Positions 1 through 10,446 of a stretch of DNA of 64,000 bases are shown here, one piece after another. Origin of the DNA: Lucinisca nassula (taxonomy: Eukaryota > Mollusca > Bivalvia > Lucinida > Lucinidae); contig OY757024.1 in the NCBI GenBank assembly GCA_963580285.1, positions 118,607,203-118,671,202 of the forward strand, in the 5' to 3' direction. A program made the position numbers and the translations under genes. Positions within the stretch are counted from its first letter, which is position 1; every line of letters begins with the position of its first letter. The notes below the pieces were generated by a model. The model ran no database searches. It had not been told where the DNA came from and was given only the letters and a program-made list of their open reading frames with translations.

Positions 1-92
1 CGATTCGTGTTTGTGTTTCTCCTCCTTTGGTGTCTTTGGTGGGAGGAGTAAGTTAATTGTACTGCTTTTCTGTTTTACTTCTACTTGACTAT
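1..92 (+). repeat. T module (PLE 3'-terminal sequence), plus copy
   Basis: The window opens inside a sequence that recurs many times here, ending in 'ttttacttctact'. The inverted counterpart starts at 2729. The same sequence lies at the 3' end of the Penelope-like element at 38588-40503, so I read it as a PLE 3' terminus. Satellite begins immediately after it. Confidence 0.75.
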
Positions 93-104
93 AAATTGTA
101 GATT

Positions 105-2350
105 ACCAAAGGTTTACCAAACATTTGAATTTACATTATTAAATGCGAAAACGGGATGGAATAATTGGCGGATTACCAAGGATAATCGGATATTTTAGTC
201 AAAATCAGTACTAAAACCTAGAAAAAGGCTGCCGTTAATGATGAGTTACCAAAGGATTACCAATAGTATGAAACAGCAGAGAGTGATCATTTTATACCAA
301 GAGAACTACATGAGTAAAAAATAACGAAAGTATTCACATGACCTACAAATGATGCTATACGTGATGGATTACCAAAGGATTACCAATATCTTGACACAGC
401 TAAGCTTTTTAACAGCCGATATAACTGGTGGATGACCTTAGGATAACCATAAATATGACAAGGGCCTACGATTTGTTATGCTTACGCGATGGAATAACTG
501 GTGGATTTCCAAATAATAAATATTTGCATCAAAATAAATTACTGAAAACCTATAAATGGGGATACTGATAGATTACCAAAGGATTGCCAATATTTCCACA
601 CATATATCTATTAAACAGTCAATAGGATTGATTGATTACCGACGTTTACCATCTTTGACACTGATGCACTATAAAATATGCTAACGTGATGGACAAATTG
701 GCCGATTACCACAGTGTAACGGAATATCTGCCTCAAAACTATTTCGAAAGGCTTACGAATGATGTCATTGGTAATTAATTGCCAAAGGATTACCATTAAT
801 TCCAGATAGATATACTATAAAGCTACGAAGCCTTTGTTAAAGGTGATGGGCTTCATAAGGTTTACCGTTTACTTGAAACATTTATCATTTAATATACTAT
901 CGGGATGGAATATTTGGTACATAACCAATAGATAATAATTTTATCGAACTTTTGCTAAAGACTCATAAAGTGGACCATAAGCGATTCAAAGGAACAGCGG
1001 AAGGTGATGATTAAATGTATGGATTATCTTAACTTTAACATTAACATATACTATGAAATATGCTAACGGTAAATAGAGGACTACCGAAGCATAAACGGAT
1101 ATTTTACCCAAAACCACTACTCAAAGACCTTAAAGAGAGGCCAAAAGTGATAAAGTACAAAATTTTGCCAAATGTGACATATAACGACTATGAAACAGCT
1201 GAAAGTTATGATAATAAGTGATGGACTACCTAAGGTTTTCGATTTTCGAGAAGCATAAACAGTTTTAAATATGCAACGGGATGGAATAATTTGAGGATAA
1301 TCAAATATAACCTGCTATTTTAATCCAAACCAGAACTAAAGACCTACGGATGGTGTCATAAGTGATTAAAAATAAGCTATGAAACAGCCGAAAATGATGA
1401 TATAATTGATGGGTTTCCGTGGGTTTATCATTGATGGACAAAAATATACATACAAAAGGTGCCATTAGTTCTGGATGACTAAAGGAATACCAATATTTTG
1501 ACACAAATAAGCTATAGAACAGATGAAAGTGATGTTTCAATAATTGGATTACAATAAGTTTACGAGACCACTGAAATGACACAGCCCCACTGTTAAATAT
1601 GCTTACGTACTGGAATTATTGCCGGATAACCATGTATAATTGGGACATTAGCCCCAAAAGTATCACAAAAACATATAAGTGGGACAATGAGTATTAGATT
1701 ACAAAAGGATTACCAAATTGTCACACAGATTATCTATTTAACAGAAAACAGTGGTGATAGGATTTATGGATTACATTATGTTTTCCATTTCTTAGCACAA
1801 ATACATTACTGAATATGCTTACGTGATGAAATAATTGACGGTTTACAAAAGTGTACGGAATAACTGCCTAAACACTATTACTATAGACCTACGAATGATG
1901 CCATAATTGATTGATTACCACAGGATTACAATTAATTCGACACCGATATACGTTGTAACAGCCAAGGCCTTTGTTATAAGTGATGAACTACACAAGGTTT
2001 TCCATTTACTTGAAAGATTTGTACCATTAAATATGATAACAGGATAGCATAATTGGCGTATTACCAAATGATAACCCAGAACTTTTTTTCTCGAACCATT
2101 GATATAGACCTGCAAATTGCGCCATAAGTGATGGATCACCAAAGGTTTACCAAAATGTTTGAGACAGGGGAGGTATGGAACAGCCGAATGTGTTGATAGA
2201 TTTGATGGACTACCTTAAGTTTAGCACTTATAAGACATAAACAAGCCTATTACATATGCTAAAATGAAAGAATTATTGGCGGAGTACAAAATGTTTTTGA
2301 TAGTTTACCCCAAACCATAATTAAAGACCAAAAAGGGAGGCCATAAGTGA
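105..2350 (+). repeat. Degenerate ~205-bp satellite array, 'gattacc' orientation, block A
   Basis: Successive 'cctacaaatgg...gccataagtgatggattaccaaagg' landmarks recur near 338, 545, 745, 960, 1130, 1340, 1670, 1890, 2110 and 2330, a spacing of about 200 bp. Each unit has two or three 'ggattaccaaagg'-like words plus 'gacacag', 'gaaacagccga' and 'gggatggaataattgg'. Units are well diverged from one another. The same units in the same order reappear at 26060-29300. No credible gene lies within; the short ORFs in it are chance. Confidence 0.85.
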
Positions 2351-2559
2351 AAGATTACCTAAGTAAATGGTACACTTCAGGTAACTCTTCAGCAACTGTC
2401 AGCACCTATAGTAAATGGTACACTGCAGGTAACTCTTCAGTTTCATCATCACTGTGTGATTGTTTCTTAGACTATCTGTGACTATCGCCATTAATTCCGT
2501 CACATTAGCATATTGAATACTGTAAACACCAATGGCATATGTGTATTTAATGTTGATTT

Positions 2560-2728
2560 AATTTTAACTCGGAGTCTAACTGTTTTTTTTTTTTTTGTTT
2601 TTTTTTTTTTGTTTTGTTTTGTTCCAGCATTTTAGTTGTTTAATGCTGTCGAGTCCTAAACCTTGTTTCATTGCTTTAGCTGTTTGAATTTTATGTTCTC
2701 GGAGATGTTACACTGATGAGTAAGGAGA
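2560..2728 (+). mobile_element. PLE 3'-UTR fragment
   Basis: The words 'ctcggagtctaactg', 'gctgtcgagtcct' and 'gagatgttacactgatgag' match, in opposite orientation, the stretch at 38940-39110 just downstream of the PLE reverse-transcriptase remnant. A T-rich tract is expanded inside it (2581-2623). It abuts an inverted T module at 2729, so two PLE ends meet head to head here. Confidence 0.6.
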
Positions 2729-3008
2729 GTAGAAGTGAAACAATGATCAGGAATCGGTACAAATAACTTACCCCTCCCACCAAAGACACCAAAGGGAAAA
2801 AAACACAAACACAAAGCGATCAGACAATAATGGAAACTTCAACAGAGGAAGGCCAAGAGAACAGTTACTATCCAACAAAATCGTCTAATGGCCATCCAAA
2901 ATAAAACGGCACAAATGATACACACACTCAGTAACAAACAATAACATAAATAAACCGCCACAGAAGAACCGCCTTCAAACGGTCAGTGGGGCCCGACCAA
3001 AGAAGGAC
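2729..3008 (-). repeat. T module (PLE 3'-terminal sequence), minus copy
   Basis: Begins with 'agtagaagtgaaac' and runs through 'caccaaagacaccaaaggg' and 'atggccatccaaaataaa' to 'cgccacagaagaaccgcc'. It is the reverse complement of the module at 1-92 but extends further inward. Compare 38588-38870, which is nearly the same sequence attached to a PLE. Confidence 0.75.
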
Positions 3009-3104
3009 CATCGTGCTTATGCTTCTTTCCCTTTGGTGTGTTTTGTGAGGGGAGTAAGTTAATTTTATCGATTCTTAATCATTGCTTTACTTCTACTTTT
3101 CATA
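3009..3104 (+). repeat. T module, plus copy
   Basis: Contains 'ctttccctttggtgtg', 'ggagtaagttaatt' and 'ctttacttctact', the outer part of T in plus orientation. It directly follows the minus copy, so this is the junction between two T-bounded blocks. Confidence 0.7.
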
Positions 3105-3119
3105 TCTAAAAGAGCCCGA

Positions 3120-4576
3120 GGCACATGGCAAGAGGTTATTTTATAGTAAAATATCCGGTCTTCCTCGGTTATTCGCCAATTATTCTATTCCGTTTTGGCA
3201 ATACCGTGTGTCAATTAAATGATAAACTGAAGGTAATCCATCGATTCTATTATCATTATCTCCTGTTCCATATATCCTCTGTGTCTGAATTTTGGAAATC
3301 CTTTGGTATTCCGTTGGTAATCCATCAAATATACCCCCTTTGTAGGTGAATCGTTGTCATATAAATTTTTAACTAAAGGTAAACGTTCACTTATATATTT
3401 TCACTTTCGGCTGTTTCATAGCTAATCTGTGTCAAAATATTGGTAATCCATCGCGTATTGCACCTTTTGTAGGTCTTTAGTACCAGTTTTCAGAACAAAT
3501 TAATTCGCGTTTCATAGCTAATCTGTGTCAAAATATTGGTAATCCATCGCTTATGGACCATTTGTAGGTCCTCAGTACCAGTTTTGAATAAAAATATCCG
3601 GTTATCCTTGGTTTATTGCAAATCATTCCATCCCGTGTTCACAATAATTATTGGCATGTGAATGGTAAACTGAAGGTAATCCATCAATTCTTATATCACT
3701 TTCTCCTGTTCCATTGATCCTCTGTGTCAGAAAGTTGGTAATCCTTTGGTAATCCGATGGTAATCCATCACACATGCCCCCCCTTTGTAGCTGTATATGT
3801 ATCCTATTAATTGTAAACTAAAGGTAACCCATCAATTATATTATAACTTACGACTGTTTCAGAGCTAATCCTTTGGTAATCAATCACTTATTGCACCATT
3901 TGTAGGTCTCAGTACTAGTTTTGAGTATACTTTCCGCTGATCCTTGGTAATCCTCCAATTATTCCATCCCGTTTTCACAATAATATGTGTCATATAAATG
4001 GTAAACTGTCAATCAATTCTAGTATCATTTTCACCTGTTCAAAAGATCCTCTGCGTCGGAATTTTGGTAATTCTTGGGTAATATTTTGATAATCCATCAC
4101 ATATATCCCCCTTCGTAGGTGTATGCTTGTCATATGAATTATCAATCACATATATTCTGCTATTACTGTCGGTTGCTCCATGGATCCCACGCCTCCCTTT
4201 GTAGTTATACATTCATCATTTTCAATGTAAGCTTAAAGTAACCGATCAATAAAATTATCACTTTCGGCTGTTGTGTAGGTAATCTGCGCCAAAATTGGTA
4301 ATCCTTTGGTAATCTATCATTTATGGCTCTATTGGTAGGTATCAGTACTAGTTTTTAGTAGACTTTCCCCTGATCCCTGGTAATCATCCAAATATTCCAT
4401 CTCGTTTTCACAATATTCTGTGTCACATGAATGGTACACTGAAGGTAATCCGTAAATTCTGCTATTTCTTTCGGTTGCTACATGGATCCTGTGAAACACA
4501 ACTTTTGCTTTTTTAGATCTGCTCTTTGTCAAAATATTGGTAATCGTTTGGTAATCGATCAATCATGGCATCTTTT
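3120..4576 (-). repeat. Satellite array, reverse orientation ('ggtaatcc'), left part
   Basis: This is the reverse complement of the block A unit: 'ggtaatcctttggtaatcc', 'ttgtaggtctcagtactag', 'attattccatcccgttttcac', 'catatttcatagatcctctgtgtcag'-like words recur. The array resumes at 10447 after the LINE insertion, so this was one continuous array of about 3.8 kb before insertion. Confidence 0.85.
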
Positions 4577-4589
4577 GTAGGTTTACAGG
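4577..4589. repeat. Target-site duplication of LINE, left copy
   Basis: GTAGGTTTACAGG, perfectly repeated at 10434-10446. It lies inside a satellite unit, and removing the LINE plus one copy restores a normal unit ('ttttgtaggtt...'). Confidence 0.9.
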
Positions 4590-4740
4590 TGATGATGATG
4601 ATGATGATGATTTCGTGTTTAACGACGCGTCAACCCTCTTTGTGGGTCATAAGCGTCAAACGGTTATGATGATGATTTCGTGTTTAACGACGCGTCAACC
4701 CTCTTGGTGGGTCATAAGCGTCAGTCGGTTAATGGTTAAA
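4590..4740 (-). repeat. LINE 3' terminus: (TCA)n tail and duplicated 65-bp 3'-UTR unit
   Basis: On the minus strand the element ends in ATCATCATC repeats. A 65-bp unit with 'gacgcgtcgttaaacacg' and 'cgcttatgacccac' occurs twice in tandem (the shared 'tttcgtg' starts at 4611 and 4676). Tandem 3' ends with a simple tail are typical of I-type elements, in which the reverse transcriptase recognises 3'-terminal RNA. This unit is the likely recognition site (inference). Confidence 0.75.
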
Positions 4741-4809
4741 CGGCATGAATAATTATGACGATATTAAAAGTAAGAAGTTAGAATGATAATGTATAAAAAT
4801 CTGAAACAG

Positions 4810-7800
4810 TTAAATCTTTTGAAAAAGACCAATTTCTTTTAAGAATAAAATAATGTTACCAACAGGTACATCTCGAAACAGTTGTTGCAAAGTGTCAGCT
4901 TTGAAATATAAAATACGTGAGGGTGAAAAGTCAACACAGTCAATTAAGATATGTTTCACAGTAAATGGCTGATCACAACCTACACAAGAAGGTTGATCAT
5001 CACCATTAAAAATATAAGAATGAGTAACTCTAGTATGGCCGATGCGCAGTCGTGTTAATACTACGTCCTCTTTTCTGGAAAACTGTGGAGGAGAGCATTT
5101 TGTACTAACGACAGGTTTAATGGCATGGAGTTTGTTATTTATTGCACGATCCCATTCGCCTTGCCATTCCGACAAGATGTATCTGTTGATAAATGGTTTA
5201 AAATTATTAAAAGGAATTTTAAAAACAGATGGATCAAGATTGAGCGATTCCTTTGCTTTCTTGTCAGCATATTCATTGCCGACAATGCCAATATGGCTCG
5301 GAAGCCAACAAAACAAGATTTGGTGTGTTTTAGAAATTTCATGATGTTTTTCGATCATTTTTTGAATTTGAGGATTTTTAGATGATGAATGGTCTAAAGC
5401 CTTAAGCACAGAAAGTGAATCTGAAAATATAATTGCTTTTTGAATTGTTGAAGAACTGATAAAATCTAAAGCTAGGTCTATTGCTTTGGCTTCAGCTGTA
5501 AAAATAGATGAACCACCTGGAAGGCGCATGGTTTTGTGCGTATCTTTAGAAACATACGCACAACCAACTTTATCTCCTTCTTTTGAACCATCAGTATAGA
5601 CTTGCTGGTAATCATTGTAACGTGACTGCAGTACCTGAAAGTTTTGTTTGAGAAGTATTGGATTTGATTCGGATTTTTTTCCATCATGTAAGTCGAACAG
5701 AATAGAAGGTTGTTTAATACACCAAGATGGAACTTCGGCGGTTTCATGTTTTTGAATATTTTTAAGGTCGATACCTGAATTTTCCAGCAGTGGTAAAATA
5801 CGTAATCCAAAAGGTTTGATTGCTGTGGGTTTTGTTTCATACTTATCTACAAATTGAGGTGGAAATGAAATTTTGGATGCCGGGTTAGATGGATTTGCAG
5901 CAAGTCTGATAGCATACTGAAGAGAAAGTTTCTCTCTGCGCGAGGTTAAAGATGGTTCACCTGCTTCTACATAAAGGCTTAATACGGGAGAAGTACGGAA
6001 GGCTCCCATGGCCAGACGAAGGCCTTGGTGATGGATAGTATCCAAGGATTTTAAATAGGACTTTCTGGCAGAACCATAAACAACAGACCCATAATCTAAT
6101 TTAGATCTTATTAAAGACCGGTAAAGATGTAATAAAGTATACCGATCTGCTCCCCAACTTGTATGAGCTAAAACTTTCAAAAGATTCAAAGCTTTTAAGC
6201 ATTTCGCTTTCAGATATTTAATATGAGGAATAAAAGATAACTTTTGATCAAATATGACCCCAAGAAATTTGGCTTCTTCAACAACAGGAATTTGTGATCC
6301 GTATAAAAACAGGGAAGGATGTTCGTGTTTCTTCCGTAGTTTACAAAAATGAACACACTGCGTTTTCGACTTGGAGAACTTGAAACCATTTTTATCAGTC
6401 CATTCTTCTATTCTTTTTAAATTTTGTTGTAACTTTCGTTCAATTGTTTTCATATTTTTTGAACGGTAACATATACAAAAATCATCAACATACAATGAAC
6501 AATCAGTTTTGTCGTCCAAACATTGTACAATATTGTTTATTTTGATGTTAAATAGCGTAGTTGAAAGAATACTACCCTGTGGGACACCCTGTTCTTGATC
6601 ATAGAAATCTGACAGGGTAGACCCCACACGCACCTGAAACATGCGCTCCCCTAAAAAGCTTTCAATAAAACTGGGAAGTTTTCCTCTTAAGCCAATGTTA
6701 TGTAGATCTTTCAATATTCCATAACGCCATGTTGTATCATATGCTTTCTCCAAGTCGAAAAAGACAGCCACTACGTGTTCTTTGTTAATAAAAGCATCTC
6801 GTATATATGTTTCTAGTCTTATTAAATTGTCATTGGTACTACGTTCCGAACGAAAACCTGATTGATATTCTGAAATGAGGTTGTTGGACTCTAAGTACCA
6901 GACTAATCTCTTGTTTATCATTCTCTCCAATGTTTTACACAAACAACTTGTCAAAGCTATCGGACGATAATTTGTAGGTTCTGCATGATCTTTCCCTGGT
7001 TTCGGAATTGGCACAACTGTAGCTACACGCCAACTCTCAGGACAGACCCCCGTTTCCCAAATATTATTAAAGATATCTAAAAGTGTTGTAAGAGAACTTT
7101 TTGGCAGATGCTTAAGCATCTGATAATGAATTTCATCGGGGCCGGTTGCCGTATCATGTGATTTTTCAATGGCTTCAACGAGTTCGGGTAAGTTAAAAGG
7201 TGTGTTGTATTCTTCGTGATTAAGGGATTTGAAGTTAAGATTTCTTTTCTCTTGGTCCTTTTTGAAATTTCTAAAAGTGTCGGAATAATTACGCGATGAT
7301 GAATTTCTCAAGAATGTGTGACCAAGAGTATCTGAAATATCTTTTTTTGTTGAAGCTATTGTGTCAAATTCAGTATTTAAATGTGTAAAACTAGAGGACT
7401 TTGTTTTTCCTGAAATTTTTCGTACCATATCCCAAACCTTTTTAATGGGGGTTTTGTAGTTCAGTTTGGAGACATATTCTCTCCATGACTTTCGTTTTGA
7501 AGCTCGGATTGTTCGCCGAGCTTTAGCTCTAAAAACTTTTACGTCGTTTAGCTTTTCTGAAGTGGGACTTTTGCAGAACTTATTTAGAGCCTGTTTACGT
7601 TTTTTAATAGCTTCTTTACAGTCATTATTAAACCAAGGCTTGCTTTTCTTAGTATTTGTGGAGGTCTTTGGAATGCATTGTTCTGATATATTAATAAGTG
7701 TATCTGTGAAATCAGAAACAATGTCGGATGATTTATTTAAGTGATCAACTGTTAACTCTTCTTCACATAAATTATGGAATAATTCCCAGTCGGCTTTATT

Positions 7801-8497
7801 CATTTTCCACTTCTGGTTACAGTCTTCATCTGGTTCGTTTACGCTCTCAATTATAACAGGGAAGTGATCACTTCCGCACTGATCATCATGAACAGACCAG
7901 TCATAGTCTAAGAAGAGAGATGGGTGACACAAAGAGAGATCTAAAGAAGATAAATGACCTGTCGCAGGGTGAAGGTAAGTATAAGATTTATCATTCATCA
8001 AGCAAAGATCGTTCTTTGCAATAAAATCTTCAACAAGTGCTCCTCTGCTATTGATATCTTTACAGCCCCATAGAATATTGTGACCATTGAAGTCGCCAAC
8101 TAAAAGATATGGCGATGGAAGTTGACTCAGCAATGAGTCAAGATGTTCGGGCTTTAAAGAAAATGAGGGTGGAATATATAAAGAGCATATTGTAGTTTCT
8201 TTATCCAGAGAAACCGATACTGCTACAGCTTGTAGGTCTGTTTTTAATTTGATCTCTCTTTGTGGTAAACATGATTTAACAAAAATTGAACTGCCACCAG
8301 ATGGTTTGTTACCATCAGAATAGATATAGTTGTATGTATTGAAACCCCTGACATCAATGTTGTCATCAGTTTTTAAAAAAGTTTCTTGCAAACAAAAAAA
8401 CCGATGGGTTTAATAACGAAATAAGTAATAACAGTTCGTTATAATTTGATTTAAGACCTCGACAATTCCATTGTATTATTTTGTGTTTTAAATCCAT
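4810..8497 (-). CDS. LINE ORF2: endonuclease / reverse transcriptase / RNase H (one frameshift)
   Basis: Encodes the replication protein of the LINE. The open 1193 codons (4810-8391) contain an APE-type endonuclease (GDFNGHNILWG near residue 99; DSLDL-like Asp at 151; GSDHFP at 173-178), a reverse transcriptase (motif A FFDLEKAYD near 544, PQGS at 604, catalytic YVDD at 634-637), an RNase H (Asp934, Glu967, Asp991, His1033, Asp1043) and a C-terminal CX2CX7HX4C zinc knuckle. The true start is upstream: an ATG at 8497, 25 bases past the ORF1 stop, opens 'MDLKHKIIQWNCRGL', the usual N-terminal endonuclease strand. That frame joins the main ORF only if the T7 run at 8394-8400 (minus strand) had six T. 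The corrected protein would have 1228 residues. Either this copy lost its N-terminus, or the extra base is a sequencing error. Confidence 0.95.
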
Positions 8498-8522
8498 TTT
8501 ATGAAGAGATTAAGACTAGAAA

Positions 8523-9881
8523 CTATATTGGAGCTGCAATTGGTGATATAGATCTGCTACCACCAGCTCGTGGTGTTGCAGACCTCGATCTGTTATTGCT
8601 ACTTGGTGATGATGGAGCTTCAAACTCCATATCACTGTCACTCAGAGATCCGAATCTGTTCTGAAATTTTATATTGTCTCTTTCCATTTTACGTTGTCTG
8701 TCTGTTTGTTTTTGAGACAAGTGTTGTTTCTTCGGATCTTCTGATCCCTTAGTTCGACCTAAGTCGAGTTTTTCTTTTACATGCGGCGCTGGCTTCGGTA
8801 CGGTCGCTGTCGACCGATCCGAAGCAACCTGGATTGCGCCATTTGATAAACTGGTTGAACTTTGTGGTGCCGGAGTGGATTTACTCCATGCACCAGATTT
8901 TTTCAGTTCAGCTATGTATGATTCAGCAGTCTGTGTTTCGGAGCTAGAAACTTTTACACTAGCACCCTTTGTGATGCTGGCGTAACTAGTGGTCGGTGTT
9001 CTGTATCGCTCATCAACAATTTTCCGCGCTTCTGGGAATGTTATCCCCCTTTGGTATTTGACAGTGAGTATTTCTTTTTCTTTTTTCCATGCCGGACAAT
9101 CTCGAGAGAAAACAGCATGCTTGCCACCACAATTGACGCATTTGGGTTCATTTTTGCAGTTTTGGTGGTTATCGACATGTTTTTCCTCACCACAGTTTGG
9201 GCAGAGTTGTTTCTTCTGACATCTGCTTTCGTGGTGACCAAAAACCTGACAATGATAACATCTGAGAGGGTTTGGTATATACACCTCTACGTTAACAGAC
9301 AGATATGCAACTTTTATTTTCTTGGGCAGAACTGGTGTATTAAATGTCAACACGTAGGTACTTGTTGGCTTTAATACACCACTTCTACGAACTTGGATGT
9401 TACGTACACCAATGACGCCTTCATCTCTTAAATTCTCAACAATCTCGGCATCGTTGCACGGACGTAGCTCTGGGCTGCGGATGACACCTTTACATGAATT
9501 TAGGGTTTTGTGCAACGATACTTTGACGTTGAGATCGAAGAGCTTTGTGGTACCAAGCAGGTTTTTGACCTGCTGTTCTCTCTCGATTTCCAAGAGGAGA
9601 TCACCTGACTTCAATTTCTTGATACTTTTTGGATGTCCGGCAATGGACACTATAGTCTTTTCGATCACAAAAGGTGATAAATCTGACACCGTACGTGTAT
9701 CATCACGTGATGTTATCACCAAGAAGCGTGGAAAATTGTTAAGCTTTTGAGTTTCAGACTGCTGACTAGACTGCTGACTTGACTGCTGACTTGACTGTTG
9801 ACTGGGTTCATCCGTTCCGGATGAATCCTCGTCTTTTTTACGTTTAGCTGCGTTGCGGTTATGTTTTTTTCCATGAGGCAT
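8523..9881 (-). CDS. LINE ORF1: gag-like nucleic-acid-binding protein, 452 aa
   Basis: The nucleoprotein subunit of the LINE. Residues 1-20 are basic (MPHGKKHNRNAAKRKKDEDS), followed by a Ser/Gln repeat (about 27-42, SQQ units) coded by a small minisatellite. Residues about 50-205 look like an RRM-type fold seen in gag-like ORF1 proteins. Three CCHC-type knuckles follow (about 208-221, 227-242 and 248-262), then a Ser/Thr-rich tail. It is uninterrupted. The ORF1 stop and ORF2 ATG lie 25 bases apart, which fits reinitiation or a bicistronic transcript. The start at 9881 is the first ATG after the leader. Confidence 0.93.
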   Translation of the reverse strand: MPHGKKHNRNAAKRKKDEDSSGTDEPSQQSSQQSSQQSSQQSETQKLNNFPRFLVITSRDDTRTVSDLSPFVIEKTIVSIAGHPKSIKKLKSGDLLLEIEREQQVKNLLGTTKLFDLNVKVSLHKTLNSCKGVIRSPELRPCNDAEIVENLRDEGVIGVRNIQVRRSGVLKPTSTYVLTFNTPVLPKKIKVAYLSVNVEVYIPNPLRCYHCQVFGHHESRCQKKQLCPNCGEEKHVDNHQNCKNEPKCVNCGGKHAVFSRDCPAWKKEKEILTVKYQRGITFPEARKIVDERYRTPTTSYASITKGASVKVSSSETQTAESYIAELKKSGAWSKSTPAPQSSTSLSNGAIQVASDRSTATVPKPAPHVKEKLDLGRTKGSEDPKKQHLSQKQTDRQRKMERDNIKFQNRFGSLSDSDMEFEAPSSPSSNNRSRSATPRAGGSRSISPIAAPI

Positions 9882-10433
9882 AAGGAAAAAATTCTAGTTT
9901 CGTCCCAAGTGCTCTCCGCCCTCCGTGGAGCCCTACAAGGGAACACCATAATGGAGTGGTTATCCAACTCGCAGGTGTTAGAGATACACGTGAGATATAC
10001 TCGCATAAACAAAATGCCTACACGATTGATCCGTTTAGCCACCGCCTTCTAGAGATAAAAAGACAGAAAAGGGTAAGGTAAATGGGCATATGGTTGGTAT
10101 CAGGAAAGATACAAAAAGAGTTGAAGAGAAAGCAAAGCGGTATCTCTAGGGCTCGGCGTGACCAGCCGATTGACCGTGCCGGACCGCACGGCCACCCGTC
10201 TACACCGAAAAGCCAGGCCAAAGAGGCGTGTTGGGTACCTGAAGCACCGCCACCTCAGGTAACCCTCAACCTCCAGGATCCCTTCTTCCGGCTTACAGGA
10301 CGCCACCCACGGCAAACGGGTGGTACTTCCTTTAGCTCTTCCCAGTGGGCACAGAGACCACAGCGGCAATGTGCCCAGTGGGAATTGAGCCCCCAGGGCC
10401 ACGGCAAGGCAGGAAGTCTAATACCTGGGGGTA
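9882..10433 (-). promoter_or_regulatory. LINE 5' UTR / internal promoter region
   Basis: About 550 bp between the 5' end of the element and the ORF1 ATG. It is clearly more GC-rich than anything around it ('ggccgtgcggtccggcacgg', 'ctggtcacgccgagccc'). Full-length non-LTR elements carry their promoter here, and the presence of this segment is part of the case for a complete insertion. No TATA box is evident. Confidence 0.6.
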
Positions 10434-10446
10434 GTAGGTTTACAGG
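10434..10446. repeat. Target-site duplication of LINE, right copy
   Basis: GTAGGTTTACAGG, identical to 4577-4589. Confidence 0.9.

Larger units (their letters stand above)
4590..10433 (-). mobile_element. Full-length I-type non-LTR retrotransposon (LINE)
   Basis: A 5.84-kb minus-strand element with a GC-rich 5' leader, an ORF1 with zinc knuckles, an ORF2 with endonuclease, reverse transcriptase and RNase H, a 3' UTR and a short (TCA)n tail. Perfect 13-bp target duplications flank it, and it splits a satellite array cleanly, so the insertion is young and complete. An APE endonuclease with a C-terminal RNase H and a gag-like ORF1 places it in the I superfamily; Nimb-like is my best guess on the clade. 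Only one lesion is visible (a homopolymer frameshift near the ORF2 start). It may be or have recently been mobile. Confidence 0.95.

Noticed and set aside
1..4576. CRISPR-like array because of short 'ggattaccaaagg' repeats
   Set aside because: Repeats are degenerate, spacing is irregular, and the genome is eukaryotic; it is a diverged satellite.
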